NCBI RefSeq assembly: GCF_002355595.1
Contig: NZ_AP017422.1
Span: 1,178,001-1,242,000 of the forward strand
Direction: 5' to 3'
Length of the DNA stretch: 64,000 nt
DNA from: Filimonas lacunae
Lineage (GTDB): Bacteria; Bacteroidota; Bacteroidia; Chitinophagales; Chitinophagaceae
A program made the translations under genes and the position numbers. This document shows positions 12,101 to 19,954 of the stretch, piece by piece (position 1 is the stretch's first letter; each line of letters opens with the position of its first letter). The notes beneath the pieces are model-generated. The model did not search any database, was not told the DNA's origin, and saw only the letters and a list, made by a program, of their open reading frames with translations.

Positions 12101-12498
12101 TCTACCACCAGGACCAGATGAATACTGCCTTATATGATAAAGTAGAAAATCTTTCCTTATCAGACGTGATCAATAATAACGTAGATAAAAGGGCGCTGTA
12201 CAGTCGTTGGAAAAAACCGGGCGATCAGTCGCAGTTTAAAGCTATTTCGCTTACATCTACAACGCCCATTTCCTCCCGGTTTATCCAGCGGGAAAATACC
12301 TTGTCGCTGGAGTCGTGTTCTATGGGATATGATTTTAGCAGAACACGTTGGGTAACCGGTTCTGCTTTGTTTTCCAGCATCCGGGTAACGGGTTATATGA
12401 ACGATATTTTTCGCCTGAGCACCATCCGGCGCGAAAGAGGTATTGATTACCCCTATGCCCGATCTGTTTCGCTGAGTGTTAGCGCCACCTTTAAATAA
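9184..12498 (+). CDS. SusC/RagA-family TonB-dependent transporter with STN signalling domain, locus A
   Basis: An 1104-residue outer-membrane protein. Order: signal peptide ('FIVFYLAQCCVLAQS'), STN domain (about residues 30-105, 'LERSTLKHAIKEIEKQAHVLF'), a carboxypeptidase-like regulatory domain ('LTGTVVDSVGNGIAGAVVAV'), the plug with the SusC signature 'ILKDAASTAIYGSRASNGVI', and a 22-strand barrel ending in an aromatic-rich strand with terminal Phe-Lys. It imports a nutrient with TonB energy and the SusD partner; the STN domain reports occupancy to FecR. No glycan enzyme lies in the operon, so the cargo cannot be named; peptide, glycan or metal chelate are all possible. Confidence 0.95.
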   Translation: MRRLFLKSLCLFIVFYLAQCCVLAQSLPARITLSLERSTLKHAIKEIEKQAHVLFFYNEQDLGYGKPVTVRLSGVDLPVALEAVFKEQPLTYKIIEQTVAIKRKDGVLKQYNGLEGSDSVLLTGTVVDSVGNGIAGAVVAVRSSNVKAITSSDGRFVMKQVLMKGDYIDVGSMGYYPASVLYGAQKNILVKLRDSVSRISDVVVTGMMTFNRKTFSGATATYTGQDLKMIANTNVVAALKSLDPSFLLQENNAQGSNPNVLPTINLRGTTSITSSSLQNEFSNDVNQPLLILDNFETDLRTVMNLDMNRLASITILKDAASTAIYGSRASNGVIVIETVKPKADKVRMSYNTDWNFDFPDLSGYNMMNAAEKLQFEQLAGVYGSPTSTLFLQSSYYDPMYTKHLQDVQRGVNTYWLSTPLQTATSQRHSLYVEGGTGTLLFNAGGSYKKANGVMIGSGNDEWTARINTTYRTAKLSVNNNLSINGYNATESPYDSFRTWVNTNPYYTRTSADSMYLWRYGSNKIVNPLYNSSINNFDKSKRWGITNNLQMNYTLSKSFRLQGNVQVSKNVSGTDDFTSPRHTKYADVNYLKKGSYRFYQANNFSYTGNAMLSYARTFRKHMVNVNTRVEISNTENSSNSFTAVGFPTSSNGKLSQAYGYAEGSSPGYVKSVTRRNSFVNTASYSYDMRYAIDVAFNYDGSTAFGKNNVYSPFYSIGASWNLGNEKIVQQLGWINLLRLRANYGVTGNQGFSSYTSITTYSYMDSYNYSGGGVAVSSLGNPDLKWQTTYQTSIGIDAGFMKGRMSINLNGYRKLTDPLVVSINVPTSNGVAIRPQNAGRLNVKGIDGTVSYAPVYQPQQGISWFIRLTGSYYTQQYSHFGNLLKSLNDTLYSTGSLQRYKDGYAPDDIWAVQSLGIDPATGSEVFLKKDGKTRTFDYRSADIVKVGNSRPLLQGTITNSVLWKGFSVSLVFRYLYHQDQMNTALYDKVENLSLSDVINNNVDKRALYSRWKKPGDQSQFKAISLTSTTPISSRFIQRENTLSLESCSMGYDFSRTRWVTGSALFSSIRVTGYMNDIFRLSTIRRERGIDYPYARSVSLSVSATFK

Positions 12499-12509
12499 AA
12501 CTGTGTACA

Positions 12510-13934
12510 ATGAGATTAGTAAAACTGCTTGTGTTCCTGTTCATATTGTTTTCTTTGGGTTCCTGTAAAAAATGGCTGCAGGTGCAACCGGAAGATTCCT
12601 CTACCGACGAACAAATGTATTCCTCGGCCGCTGCCATAGGAGATGTAATGAACGGCATATACCTGCAAATGGCAGATGACCGTATTTATGGAAGAAACCT
12701 TACTCTGGATAAACTGGACCTGTTTGCACAACGGTATTATGAACTAACGGCTGTTGATGCTTATTATTATTATTATAGCAGCCGGTCGTATACCACTTCC
12801 AGTGTAAAAAGTAATATTGCCGGCATATGGTCTAAAATGTATACTACCATTGGTAATGTCAATCTTTTTATTACCAATTTGGATAAATATGGCGCCCGGC
12901 ATGTGGACGCAACCACCTTACGCCAATATTATGGTGCTGCTTACGGACTGCGTGCGTTTATGCATTTTGACCTGCTAAGGTTGTTCGGGCCTGTGTACAG
13001 CAGTGTTACCACCAGTAAGTTGGCCATTCCTTATTACACCAGCTATGATGGCCAAACGCAGAACATACTCACTGCAGAGGAAGTGATCGGTAAAATTCAG
13101 GCCGACCTGGATAGTGCTGAAAGTTATCTGGCTAACGACCCTATTCTCACCAGCAACAGCATTGCCAACCTGAATAATTACCGGTTCAATTACTATGCGG
13201 TAAAGGCGCTGGAAGCCCGGGTATATCAATGGATAGGTGATAAAGAAAAGGCATTGGCGGCAGCCAGAACGGTGATTGAGGCACAGGATAAATTTGCCTG
13301 GATCACTTTGTCTAAACTTACCAATAGCGACAACCCCGACAGGAAGTTTTTTTCTGAAACCATCTTCAACGTATTTAACAGCAGCCTGTATGATACTCAT
13401 GATAAGATCTTTTCATCCGACCTGTCGTCCTCTCTTATACTGGCCACCGGTGAAGAAAACCAGGTAGACAAAATATTTGAAGGGAACATGGCCGATTACC
13501 GGTATGTATATAGCTGGCCTTATCCTACATCGGGCAGCGTATCGTTCAGAACCTTTGTTAAATACAAGGATATTTCGGATGCGGATAGCGATTCTTCTTA
13601 TCACGCCCGTTTTGCTATTCCGTTGATGCGCACTTCCGAAATGTATTATATCGCAGCGGAGTGCGAAACAGATATGAATAGTGCGCTGGACTACCTGAAT
13701 AAGGTACGCCACAACAGGGGGCTGGCTTCAGATGTGAGTGATTATTCCCTGCTGGGCAGCGAATTAGCAAAAGAGTATCAGAAAGAGTTTTACGGCGAAG
13801 GTCAGCTATGGTATTATTATAAGCGAACCGGCGCCACCTCTATAGCATCGCCCAATGTAACCAGCGGCAAAGCTGCCGTTGCATTAACCGAATATGTATT
13901 GCCCATTCCTGATGCGGAAAGTACAGGCCGGTAA
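12510..13934 (+). CDS. SusD/RagB-family surface lipoprotein, locus A
   Basis: A 474-residue lipoprotein: signal peptide with lipobox LGSC followed by 'KKWLQVQPED', the standard SusD opening. The TPR-like core carries 'YGLRAFMHFDLLRLFGPV' near residue 145 and the C-terminal RagB signature appears as 'MRTSEMYYIAAECETDMNSA'. SusD proteins form the lid on the SusC barrel and hold the ligand at the cell surface. It starts 11 bp after susC, so the two are translated from one mRNA. Shorter than many glycan-binding SusDs, as is common in FecI/FecR-linked systems. Confidence 0.94.
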   Translation: MRLVKLLVFLFILFSLGSCKKWLQVQPEDSSTDEQMYSSAAAIGDVMNGIYLQMADDRIYGRNLTLDKLDLFAQRYYELTAVDAYYYYYSSRSYTTSSVKSNIAGIWSKMYTTIGNVNLFITNLDKYGARHVDATTLRQYYGAAYGLRAFMHFDLLRLFGPVYSSVTTSKLAIPYYTSYDGQTQNILTAEEVIGKIQADLDSAESYLANDPILTSNSIANLNNYRFNYYAVKALEARVYQWIGDKEKALAAARTVIEAQDKFAWITLSKLTNSDNPDRKFFSETIFNVFNSSLYDTHDKIFSSDLSSSLILATGEENQVDKIFEGNMADYRYVYSWPYPTSGSVSFRTFVKYKDISDADSDSSYHARFAIPLMRTSEMYYIAAECETDMNSALDYLNKVRHNRGLASDVSDYSLLGSELAKEYQKEFYGEGQLWYYYKRTGATSIASPNVTSGKAAVALTEYVLPIPDAESTGR

Positions 13935-13971
13935 TCAGGGTTATTTATTCAGTTTTTATAAATGAAAAGCT

Positions 13972-14754
13972 ATGCGTAAAAAAATATACTATACACTGTT
14001 TATAATGGTAGTGTTGCCATTGGTAATGGCAGGATGTACCAAAAAAGAGCTGCTGAAATTTGACGAAGCGAAGTTAGGCAGCAGTATTTATTTTTCTGAT
14101 AACTATGCTAAAGCGGCTGTTACGGTAAATGTTATTTCTTTTGGTTACCTGGCTGCTAATGTAACAGATTCCATAATCAGTTTTCCCATTTATGTAACGG
14201 GTTCGCCCAGTGATAGTGACAGAACGTATGCGGTGCAGTTTGCTGATACCAGTACGATGACGGAGGGAATTGATTTTGATTTTTACCGGGCGCCTGTGGT
14301 AAGGGCGGGTAGGGTACAGGATACATTGATGCTGATTTTACACAGAACGGCACAGTTAAAAGATACCACGCTTCATGTAGATATAAAACTGGTTTCCAAT
14401 GCCAGTTTTAATACAGCCATCCCTTATTATTATAGCGGTTCTGACTCTGTTTCGCTGCTACAGTGCAGGATAACCTGCAATGATATTGCGGGCGTTTCTT
14501 ACCTCTGGACCGGTTCGTATAAGTCAACGGTGGTGGGATATATGGGGGCTTATTCATTAACTAAGGTACAGTTGATGATGGCCGTGCTGGGCTTGTCTTC
14601 TGCTGTTTTTTATGATAGTGGCAGCACCCCGTCTATCGGGTTGTTTTCTGGCTGGGCCGCTTATATGAAAAACTGGCTGGCCAATGAAAAGTTAGCCGGA
14701 CGTATCTATTATGATGAAAATGGTAATGAAATAACTATGGGTGTTTATGCATAG
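13972..14754 (+). CDS. DUF4843 domain lipoprotein, locus A
   Basis: A 260-residue lipoprotein (lipobox MAGC followed by TKKELLKFDE). The body 'SIYFSDNYAKAAVTVNVISF' and the repeated 'YPIxVTGSPSDSDRTY'-like beta segments fit DUF4843, a family found almost only beside SusCD pairs in Bacteroidota. The role is unknown; the position suggests a surface-exposed accessory binding protein. The stop codon overlaps the region just before the next gene, which starts at 14777. Confidence 0.8.
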   Translation: MRKKIYYTLFIMVVLPLVMAGCTKKELLKFDEAKLGSSIYFSDNYAKAAVTVNVISFGYLAANVTDSIISFPIYVTGSPSDSDRTYAVQFADTSTMTEGIDFDFYRAPVVRAGRVQDTLMLILHRTAQLKDTTLHVDIKLVSNASFNTAIPYYYSGSDSVSLLQCRITCNDIAGVSYLWTGSYKSTVVGYMGAYSLTKVQLMMAVLGLSSAVFYDSGSTPSIGLFSGWAAYMKNWLANEKLAGRIYYDENGNEITMGVYA

Positions 14755-14776
14755 ACAGCACCTTAAACTTAATAAA

Positions 14777-16390
14777 ATGATGTACAGAAAGCTATTTTTA
14801 GGAAGTGGCTTAACAGCGCTTCTTTATATACTGGTAACAGCCACATCGTGCAGGAAAGACCTGGGTAATTATTCTTATTCGGAGGTGGATACCCTGCACA
14901 TCGGGGGCCTTGCCTCAGCTATCACTATTTCTATTGGTGGTAACCCGGCACAGTTTCCTACGTTTTCCAGCTCATTGGGTTTGCTGGATACTGCTGCCAG
15001 CCAGTTCTCTTATCAATGGATTGCTTATAATGGCTTTGCAACAACTGCAGAGGAAAGGCGGATTATATTGGATACCACCCGCAACCTGGATAGAAACATC
15101 ACTTTAAAAGTGGGCAGTTATGACTTGTATTATAAGGTAACCCAAAAAAGTACGGGTGTGGCGTGGATTAAAAATATAAAGCTCACCGTAGAGGGTAGCT
15201 TAGTCAAATACGGGTGGTTTGTATTAAGCCAGGTGGGCGACAGCACACAACTGGATTACTTCCAGGATTCTTCCGGCGCCTGGAACACTTACCCCAAACA
15301 TTATTCCAGGGTAAACCAATTAATTGGTGATGTGGCCGGTCAATACAGTTATTTGCGACTGCCGGGCAAACCTCTGTCGCTTACCAGTTATAATAACAGG
15401 GATTATGTAAACACTACCGCAAAAGTGTATGAGTATATCAATACCAGCGAGGGAACGCAAAAGCTGAACATTACCGATGGTTTTACCTGGAATAGTCAAA
15501 AATATGTTTTCCGGAACGAATGTGTGCTGCCTACGCCGCCGAGGGCTGAGTATATCTACCCTTCCAGTGCCTCCCAATCTATGGCCATATATAACCACGA
15601 TGTGTATACCTATTCCTATACAGGCGGTGTTTATTATAACACCCCTGTTAACAAGCTAAGCACGGGCAGTACGTTTCCTGTTTCCAATTACATGGCCGTA
15701 ACGTATAACAGCAGTGCATTTTACAGTATCTTTTTTGATACGTTGAACAGACGGTTTGTGCGGTTTGGCGGAAGTTATTCCAGCAAGAACTGTACAAAGA
15801 TCAGTTATCCCAGCGGTGCTTTTGATCCGGACCAGGTACAAAAAGACCTGGTATGGATGGGATGGACAACGGCTTATAGTGGTCAGGCGGTGGCCATTTT
15901 AAAGGATACCGCTGCCAGCAATTATTACCTGGCCCGGTTAACATTTACTAATACAGGTACGGTAACCCCATTATCCCTTACTGATGTCACCACTATATTA
16001 ACCGGTATAGATAAGGCCGATCATTTTGCTATTGATCAGCAGTATGGTTACCTGTTTTATACCAGCGGTGGTAACCTGTATGAATACGATATGGATAACA
16101 ATGTAGTGAAGGTGGCCATGAACCTGGGCGGTAAATTGGTATCCATGTTAAAAACAGAACGTTTGTACCTGTACCCGCCCACTACTGCTACCTTCCTGAA
16201 TAACGGTACCCGGTGGTTTCCGGTGGGTTATAGCATGATACTGGGTATGTATGATAAGGCCAACCCCGATAACTCCGGTGAGGTACATTTCTTAAAACCC
16301 GGTGCGCTGGCAACGGGTGTAACAGAATACTTTACGCCATTTACAGGTATGGGTAAAGTGGTAGATGTGAATTATTTACAGATTTTATAA
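14777..16390 (+). CDS. PKD-like family lipoprotein, locus A
   Basis: A 537-residue lipoprotein from ATG 14777; the in-frame ATG at 14741 overlaps the preceding gene and would displace the signal peptide (MMYRKLFLGSGL..ATSC). Lipobox TSC followed by 'RKDLGNYSYSEVD' is typical of the PKD-like lipoproteins that accompany DUF4843 proteins. The first 150 residues look like Ig/PKD-type beta sandwiches, and the rest a beta-propeller-like stretch ('LARLTFTNTGTVTPLSL', 'YGYLFYTSGGNLYEYDM'). Probably a surface cargo-binding subunit of the SusCD complex; the ligand is unknown. Confidence 0.78.
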   Translation: MMYRKLFLGSGLTALLYILVTATSCRKDLGNYSYSEVDTLHIGGLASAITISIGGNPAQFPTFSSSLGLLDTAASQFSYQWIAYNGFATTAEERRIILDTTRNLDRNITLKVGSYDLYYKVTQKSTGVAWIKNIKLTVEGSLVKYGWFVLSQVGDSTQLDYFQDSSGAWNTYPKHYSRVNQLIGDVAGQYSYLRLPGKPLSLTSYNNRDYVNTTAKVYEYINTSEGTQKLNITDGFTWNSQKYVFRNECVLPTPPRAEYIYPSSASQSMAIYNHDVYTYSYTGGVYYNTPVNKLSTGSTFPVSNYMAVTYNSSAFYSIFFDTLNRRFVRFGGSYSSKNCTKISYPSGAFDPDQVQKDLVWMGWTTAYSGQAVAILKDTAASNYYLARLTFTNTGTVTPLSLTDVTTILTGIDKADHFAIDQQYGYLFYTSGGNLYEYDMDNNVVKVAMNLGGKLVSMLKTERLYLYPPTTATFLNNGTRWFPVGYSMILGMYDKANPDNSGEVHFLKPGALATGVTEYFTPFTGMGKVVDVNYLQIL

Positions 16391-16404
16391 ACCGGATATA
16401 AAAA

Positions 16405-17802
16405 ATGAAGAAACATGTAATAAGTGCCGCTGCGGCATTGTGGATAAGTGCTGCAGCTATGGCGCAGGGGAATGCTAAAATAGCAGTGATTTCGGGCCGT
16501 ATGACTTCACTTTCGCCTGCTATTAAAAACCTTTATTTGTACAGTACTTTAGAAGGTGTCCGCGAATCGTTTGCATCAGTAGCTATTAACACAGAAGGGG
16601 AGTATGCCTTTGCTCTGAATAATCCGAAAGAGGGGTTGTATTATTTATCGGCTTCTGCCGAGCCGGAACGTGGGAGGTCTTATACCCGCCTGTACATAAA
16701 ACCAGGAGATCATATAGAAGTGGATCTGTCTGCAAAAGCCGACAGCGCTTTTGTAACTGGCGGCAGCCGGGAAGAAAGGATGCTGGACAAATGGCAACGT
16801 GCATCTGATAAAGTGTATCGCCTGGCGCTGTATCCTTTGGGTGATACTGCTACGTATGCCACTTTTTTTCCGGCCTTTGAAAAACTGTTGCCGGTGGCGG
16901 AGCAAATGAAGAAAGAGTTAGTGGACACGGATAAAGCTTTTGGCAGCTACCTGGCAAGGCTTATTGATGCCGACCTGCAAATAGCTTCGCTGTCGCTTAT
17001 CTACAGTCTCAGAACAAAGCATCCGGTTAAAAGTCAATACCCGGCTTACTATGCTCAAACCTTTCATCCCGGTATGTATTGCGATGCTGCTTTACTGGAA
17101 AACGGGGATGGTGCCAAGCTGATTTCTTTATATGTTATGCATATGTTTATAGGGAAAGACAGCGTCGCGAAAATAGCAGATAAAGACAAATTGTATGAAG
17201 TAGTTTGTAACGATACACTGAAAGCTTTATATGTAGCTTCTACCCTGGGCAGCTATAAAACGCCGGAGGGTATAGAACAGGCCATAGCGCCGTTAAAGTC
17301 ATTCTTTGCTACGGGCCGGCTGAACGAGAAGTATACGAAAGCGTTGAAAGGCGTAAGTACTTTTAAAGCCGGTACTGCAGGGCATGAGTTTAATTACCCG
17401 GATACTGCCGGCCGTTTCTATTCGCTGAGAAAAGACCTTGCCGGAAAAGTGGTGTATCTGGACCTGTGGGCAACCTGGTGCGGCCCCTGTAAGGCAGAAT
17501 TACCTCACCTGGCCAAAGTAGAAGAGGAGTTTGCCAATGAGAACGTGGCATTCGTAAGCATCTCTGTAGATGAAGTGAAAGACAAGCGTAAGTGGCTTGA
17601 TTTTGTAAAAACCAATCACCTGGGTGGCATTCAGTTGTTTGCTGGCGGATTTCAAAGTGATATAGCCAGCTTCTATGGTATAAAAGCGATTCCGCGTTTT
17701 ATGTTATTCGATACCAAAGGCAATATTGTATCTATTGATGCGCCACGGCCTTCCAATGCCGAATTAAAACTCCTGCTGCGTAAAACACTGGCAACAAAAT
17801 AA
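16405..17802 (+). CDS. Secreted TlpA-type thiol-disulfide protein with N-terminal DUF4369-like domain, locus A
   Basis: A 465-residue periplasmic protein: signal peptide ('AALWISAAAMAQ'), a DUF4369-like beta domain (residues 25-125, 'NLYLYSTLEGVRESFASVA'), a helical linker, and a thioredoxin fold at the C-terminus with the redox motif WCGPC (Cys359 and Cys362). TlpA-like proteins reduce or oxidise disulfides in the envelope. Being the last large gene of the SusCD operon (14 bp after the PKD-like gene), it may maintain Cys-containing lipoproteins of this system or process a disulfide-bearing cargo; that is inference. Confidence 0.88.
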   Translation: MKKHVISAAAALWISAAAMAQGNAKIAVISGRMTSLSPAIKNLYLYSTLEGVRESFASVAINTEGEYAFALNNPKEGLYYLSASAEPERGRSYTRLYIKPGDHIEVDLSAKADSAFVTGGSREERMLDKWQRASDKVYRLALYPLGDTATYATFFPAFEKLLPVAEQMKKELVDTDKAFGSYLARLIDADLQIASLSLIYSLRTKHPVKSQYPAYYAQTFHPGMYCDAALLENGDGAKLISLYVMHMFIGKDSVAKIADKDKLYEVVCNDTLKALYVASTLGSYKTPEGIEQAIAPLKSFFATGRLNEKYTKALKGVSTFKAGTAGHEFNYPDTAGRFYSLRKDLAGKVVYLDLWATWCGPCKAELPHLAKVEEEFANENVAFVSISVDEVKDKRKWLDFVKTNHLGGIQLFAGGFQSDIASFYGIKAIPRFMLFDTKGNIVSIDAPRPSNAELKLLLRKTLATK

Positions 17803-17811
17803 TATCTTCTT

Positions 17812-18003
17812 ATGAATATCTTTCTGCATGTAGCTTCCATAGGTACATCGCTGGTGTTGATGCCTGGTATGTTTGCATGGGAAACAGTGACACAGCTGGT
17901 AGGGGTATTATATGAAACCTGCCAGCCCTATATTCAGGAACCGGATAGCAGCCACAAAGGCTTGCTCCAGGTAATGAGTTCTGTTTCCGGATGGGGGCAT
18001 TAG
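17812..18003 (+). CDS. Small hypothetical protein at the end of locus A
   Basis: A 63-codon ORF starting 9 bp after the thioredoxin-fold gene and ending 42 bp before a strong terminator, so it would be carried on the locus A transcript. I recognise no family. The N-terminal third is hydrophobic (MNIFLHVASIGTSLVLMPGM) and the rest is polar with one Cys. It may be a real short peptide or only chance open frame. Confidence 0.3.
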   Translation: MNIFLHVASIGTSLVLMPGMFAWETVTQLVGVLYETCQPYIQEPDSSHKGLLQVMSSVSGWGH

Positions 18004-18045
18004 CTTTATGGCAGGGTTGCCGGATAAGCAACCGTATTTTGAATA

Positions 18046-18082
18046 CCCCCAATATGCCTGGCATATTGGGGGATTTTTTATT
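18046..18082 (+). terminator. Rho-independent terminator of locus A
   Basis: A perfect 12-bp G/C-ended stem (18046-18057 with 18061-18072, 3-nt loop) followed by ATTTTTTATT. It closes the locus A transcription unit. Confidence 0.9.
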
Positions 18083-18135
18083 AAGGTCCGTTGCAAAAGA
18101 GCATCCCGGTATAAAAGCAACCATGTAAAAGCGTT

Positions 18136-18151
18136 TGTGATTGTAATCACA
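18136..18151. promoter_or_regulatory. Ideal CRP-type operator, TGTGA-N6-TCACA
   Basis: TGTGATTGTAATCACA matches the classical CRP consensus in both half sites, with 7-bp perfect arms. Its centre (18143.5) is about 42 bp before the start point predicted from the -7 element at 18173-18180, the class II activator position. The second gene downstream encodes a Crp/Fnr-family protein with a CRP-like recognition helix, so autoregulation is likely. Confidence 0.65.
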
Positions 18152-18172
18152 TCTTCCCAATAGCTACCCGGA

Positions 18173-18180
18173 TACTTTTG
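18173..18180 (+). promoter_or_regulatory. Bacteroidota -7 element (TAnnTTTG) for hydrolase-regulator operon
   Basis: TACTTTTG matches the consensus exactly and lies 15 bp before the ATG at 18196, implying a very short leader. No -33 TTTG is seen at the right distance; the CRP-type site occupies that zone, which fits activator dependence. Confidence 0.55.
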
Positions 18181-18195
18181 TTTCAAATTGATAGT

Positions 18196-18909
18196 ATGAA
18201 ACAATCCATGATTTTACTGCATGGGCTTTTTGGGCGGCTAAGTAACTGGGAAACGGTCATTGACCATTTTAAGACCTCTTATGACATTCATGTACCAGCA
18301 TTGCCGATATTTGATTCGCCCCCAAAGGCAGATCAATTGCTGTATCTGACCTCCTTTCTGGATAATTATATACAGCAGCATTGTTTAAAAGATGTAATTC
18401 TCATTGGTAATTCTTTAGGGGGGCATGTAGCTATACTATATGCTTCATTGCATGGCGATAAGGTAAAAGAGCTGGTATTAACCGGTAGTTCGGGTTTGTA
18501 TGAAAATACTAATATAGGAGCCTTTCCACGGCGTAGTTCGTATGATTACATCCGGGAGCGGGTGGCCTATACCTTTTATAACCCTGCTATGGCTACGGAA
18601 GAGCTGGTGTTGGAAGTGATGGAAGTAACTACCGATAGTGCCAAATGTTTGTGTACTATTCGTATGGCCAAATCGGCACAACGTAATTATGTAGCAGATC
18701 TACTACCTGGTATCGAAGTTCCGGTATGGCTGATATGGGGAAAAGAGGACAAGGTAACGCCGGTGCATGTAGCCTATGAATTCGCAGACCTATTGCCCCA
18801 TGCGCATTTGACGGTGTTTGACGAATGTGGCCATGTTCCCATGATGGAAAAGCCTGACCACTTTAATGCTGTGCTTTCTTCTTATTTACGCGTACAAAAA
18901 ACTAATTAA
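18196..18909 (+). CDS. Alpha/beta hydrolase
   Basis: A 237-residue cytoplasmic hydrolase from ATG 18196; a TTG at 18178 in frame overlaps the promoter. The oxyanion-hole region 'MILLHGLFGRLSNWE' is at the N-terminus, the nucleophile elbow is 'IGNSLGGH' (Ser), the acid falls in 'WGKEDKVTP' and the His in 'ECGHVPMMEKPDHF'. The pattern fits esterase/lactonase-like members of the fold; substrate unknown. It is followed after 16 bp by the Crp/Fnr regulator, so the two form an operon behind the CRP-type site. Confidence 0.88.
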   Translation: MKQSMILLHGLFGRLSNWETVIDHFKTSYDIHVPALPIFDSPPKADQLLYLTSFLDNYIQQHCLKDVILIGNSLGGHVAILYASLHGDKVKELVLTGSSGLYENTNIGAFPRRSSYDYIRERVAYTFYNPAMATEELVLEVMEVTTDSAKCLCTIRMAKSAQRNYVADLLPGIEVPVWLIWGKEDKVTPVHVAYEFADLLPHAHLTVFDECGHVPMMEKPDHFNAVLSSYLRVQKTN

Positions 18910-18925
18910 TCAGATATTTGCGACT

Positions 18926-19540
18926 ATGACGCTACCACCTTACTATCAACGATTAATTGAAAGGTATCCGCAGGTTTCTTTGGAAGAATGGCAGCTGCTG
19001 GATCAGCTGGCTACTGTGCGGTATATACGGAAAGGCGAACATTTTTTGCGGGTAGGTACCGTGGCCCGGAATGCAGCTTTTGTGTTATCGGGCCAGTTCA
19101 AATACAGCTTTCATGCAGAGGATGGTGCTGAGAAAATTATGAAGTTTAGCTTTGCGGATGATTTTTTGACCAATTGTGTAAGTTTTAATAATAATAAACC
19201 TTCTTATCAGAATATTACTGCCCTGGAAGATTCAGTGATACTACGCTTTAATATCAAGAAGCTGCAACCCTTGTACGACCTGCATTTGAGCATATTGCAT
19301 GTGAATATTCAGCTATACCAGGATATTATGCAACAGCAGGCAGAGCATCAGTATATCTTATCCTTAAAAAGTCCTTTAGAACGATATAAGTTTTTGTTAA
19401 AGCATCGTCCAATGCTGATTCAAAAGATATCTTTAACCAATATTTCCCGGTACCTGTTTACCAGCCGGGAAGCTTTAAGCCGTGCACGGCTGTTAGTAGC
19501 AGAAGATCTGGATAATCAGAATGCCTGGGGTTGCCCTTAG
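18926..19540 (+). CDS. Crp/Fnr-family regulator with CRP-like recognition helix
   Basis: 204 residues from ATG 18926 (an earlier in-frame start would overlap the hydrolase gene). The N-terminal cNMP-binding-type domain includes 'IRKGEHFLRVGTVARNAAF'; the C-terminal helix-turn-helix is 'LTNISRYLFTSREALSRAR'. In it Arg181, Glu182 and Arg186 keep the spacing of the DNA-reading residues Arg180, Glu181 and Arg185 of E. coli CRP, which contact TGTGA. Neither of the other two Crp/Fnr proteins in this window has this R-E-x3-R pattern. It lies downstream of a perfect TGTGA-N6-TCACA site, so self-control is likely. The ligand is not evident. Confidence 0.88.
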   Translation: MTLPPYYQRLIERYPQVSLEEWQLLDQLATVRYIRKGEHFLRVGTVARNAAFVLSGQFKYSFHAEDGAEKIMKFSFADDFLTNCVSFNNNKPSYQNITALEDSVILRFNIKKLQPLYDLHLSILHVNIQLYQDIMQQQAEHQYILSLKSPLERYKFLLKHRPMLIQKISLTNISRYLFTSREALSRARLLVAEDLDNQNAWGCP

Positions 19541-19545
19541 CGATC

Positions 19546-19577
19546 AAAAGCTTCTTCGCTATGGAGAGGCTTTTTTT
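19546..19577 (+). terminator. Terminator after the Crp/Fnr gene
   Basis: An imperfect stem with AAAAGC on the left and GCTTTT on the right runs into a run of seven Ts, 6 bp after the stop codon. Confidence 0.6.
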
Positions 19578-19646
19578 GTGATAATTTCTGGCTTGTTTCT
19601 TGCATCATCGAGACTTCTGTACTTTGAAAAGTATGGTAATAAATGA

Positions 19647-19880
19647 AAACTTGTTAATGCTGTTTTAACGTATCCGTCTCATGATGTCATTGAAAAAATA
19701 CATCACTGCCCATCCTCAATTGCGGTGATCACCTGCGGCGTAACTATTGGCTGTCATAGCGTAATAGCTGCCGGGGCAGTAGTAACTAAAGATATTCCGC
19801 CTTATTCCATAGCGGTAGGTAATCCTGCGAAGGTGATTAAGCAATATGATTTTGAGTTGCAGGACTGGGTGAAGGTGTGA
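19647..19880 (+). pseudogene. Remnant of a hexapeptide-repeat acyltransferase gene
   Basis: From about 19725 to the stop at 19878-19880 the frame encodes the C-terminus of a left-handed beta-helix acetyltransferase: '[20 protein letters not shown]', then '[12 protein letters not shown]'. Upstream in the same frame '[12 protein letters not shown]' may preserve an earlier part of the gene, but the acceptor and helix coils in between are missing, and a stop occurs in frame at 19644-19646. No start codon or complete fold remains. It is a decayed or truncated gene, perhaps once acting in surface-polysaccharide O-acetylation. Confidence 0.75.
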
Positions 19881-19917
19881 GACAAATAATCGTGTAGCTA
19901 CTAAAAGAAAAGATAAA

Positions 19918-19943
19918 CCCCTTCTTTGCAGAGGGGGCTTTTT
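19918..19943. terminator. Terminator between pseudogene and DUF3347 gene
   Basis: CCCCT pairs with AGGGG around a short loop and is followed by CTTTTTTATT on the plus strand; on the minus strand AAAA-rich flanks also give a T-run, so it can serve the convergent DUF3347 gene. Confidence 0.65.
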
Positions 19944-19954
19944 TATTGGGGGTA

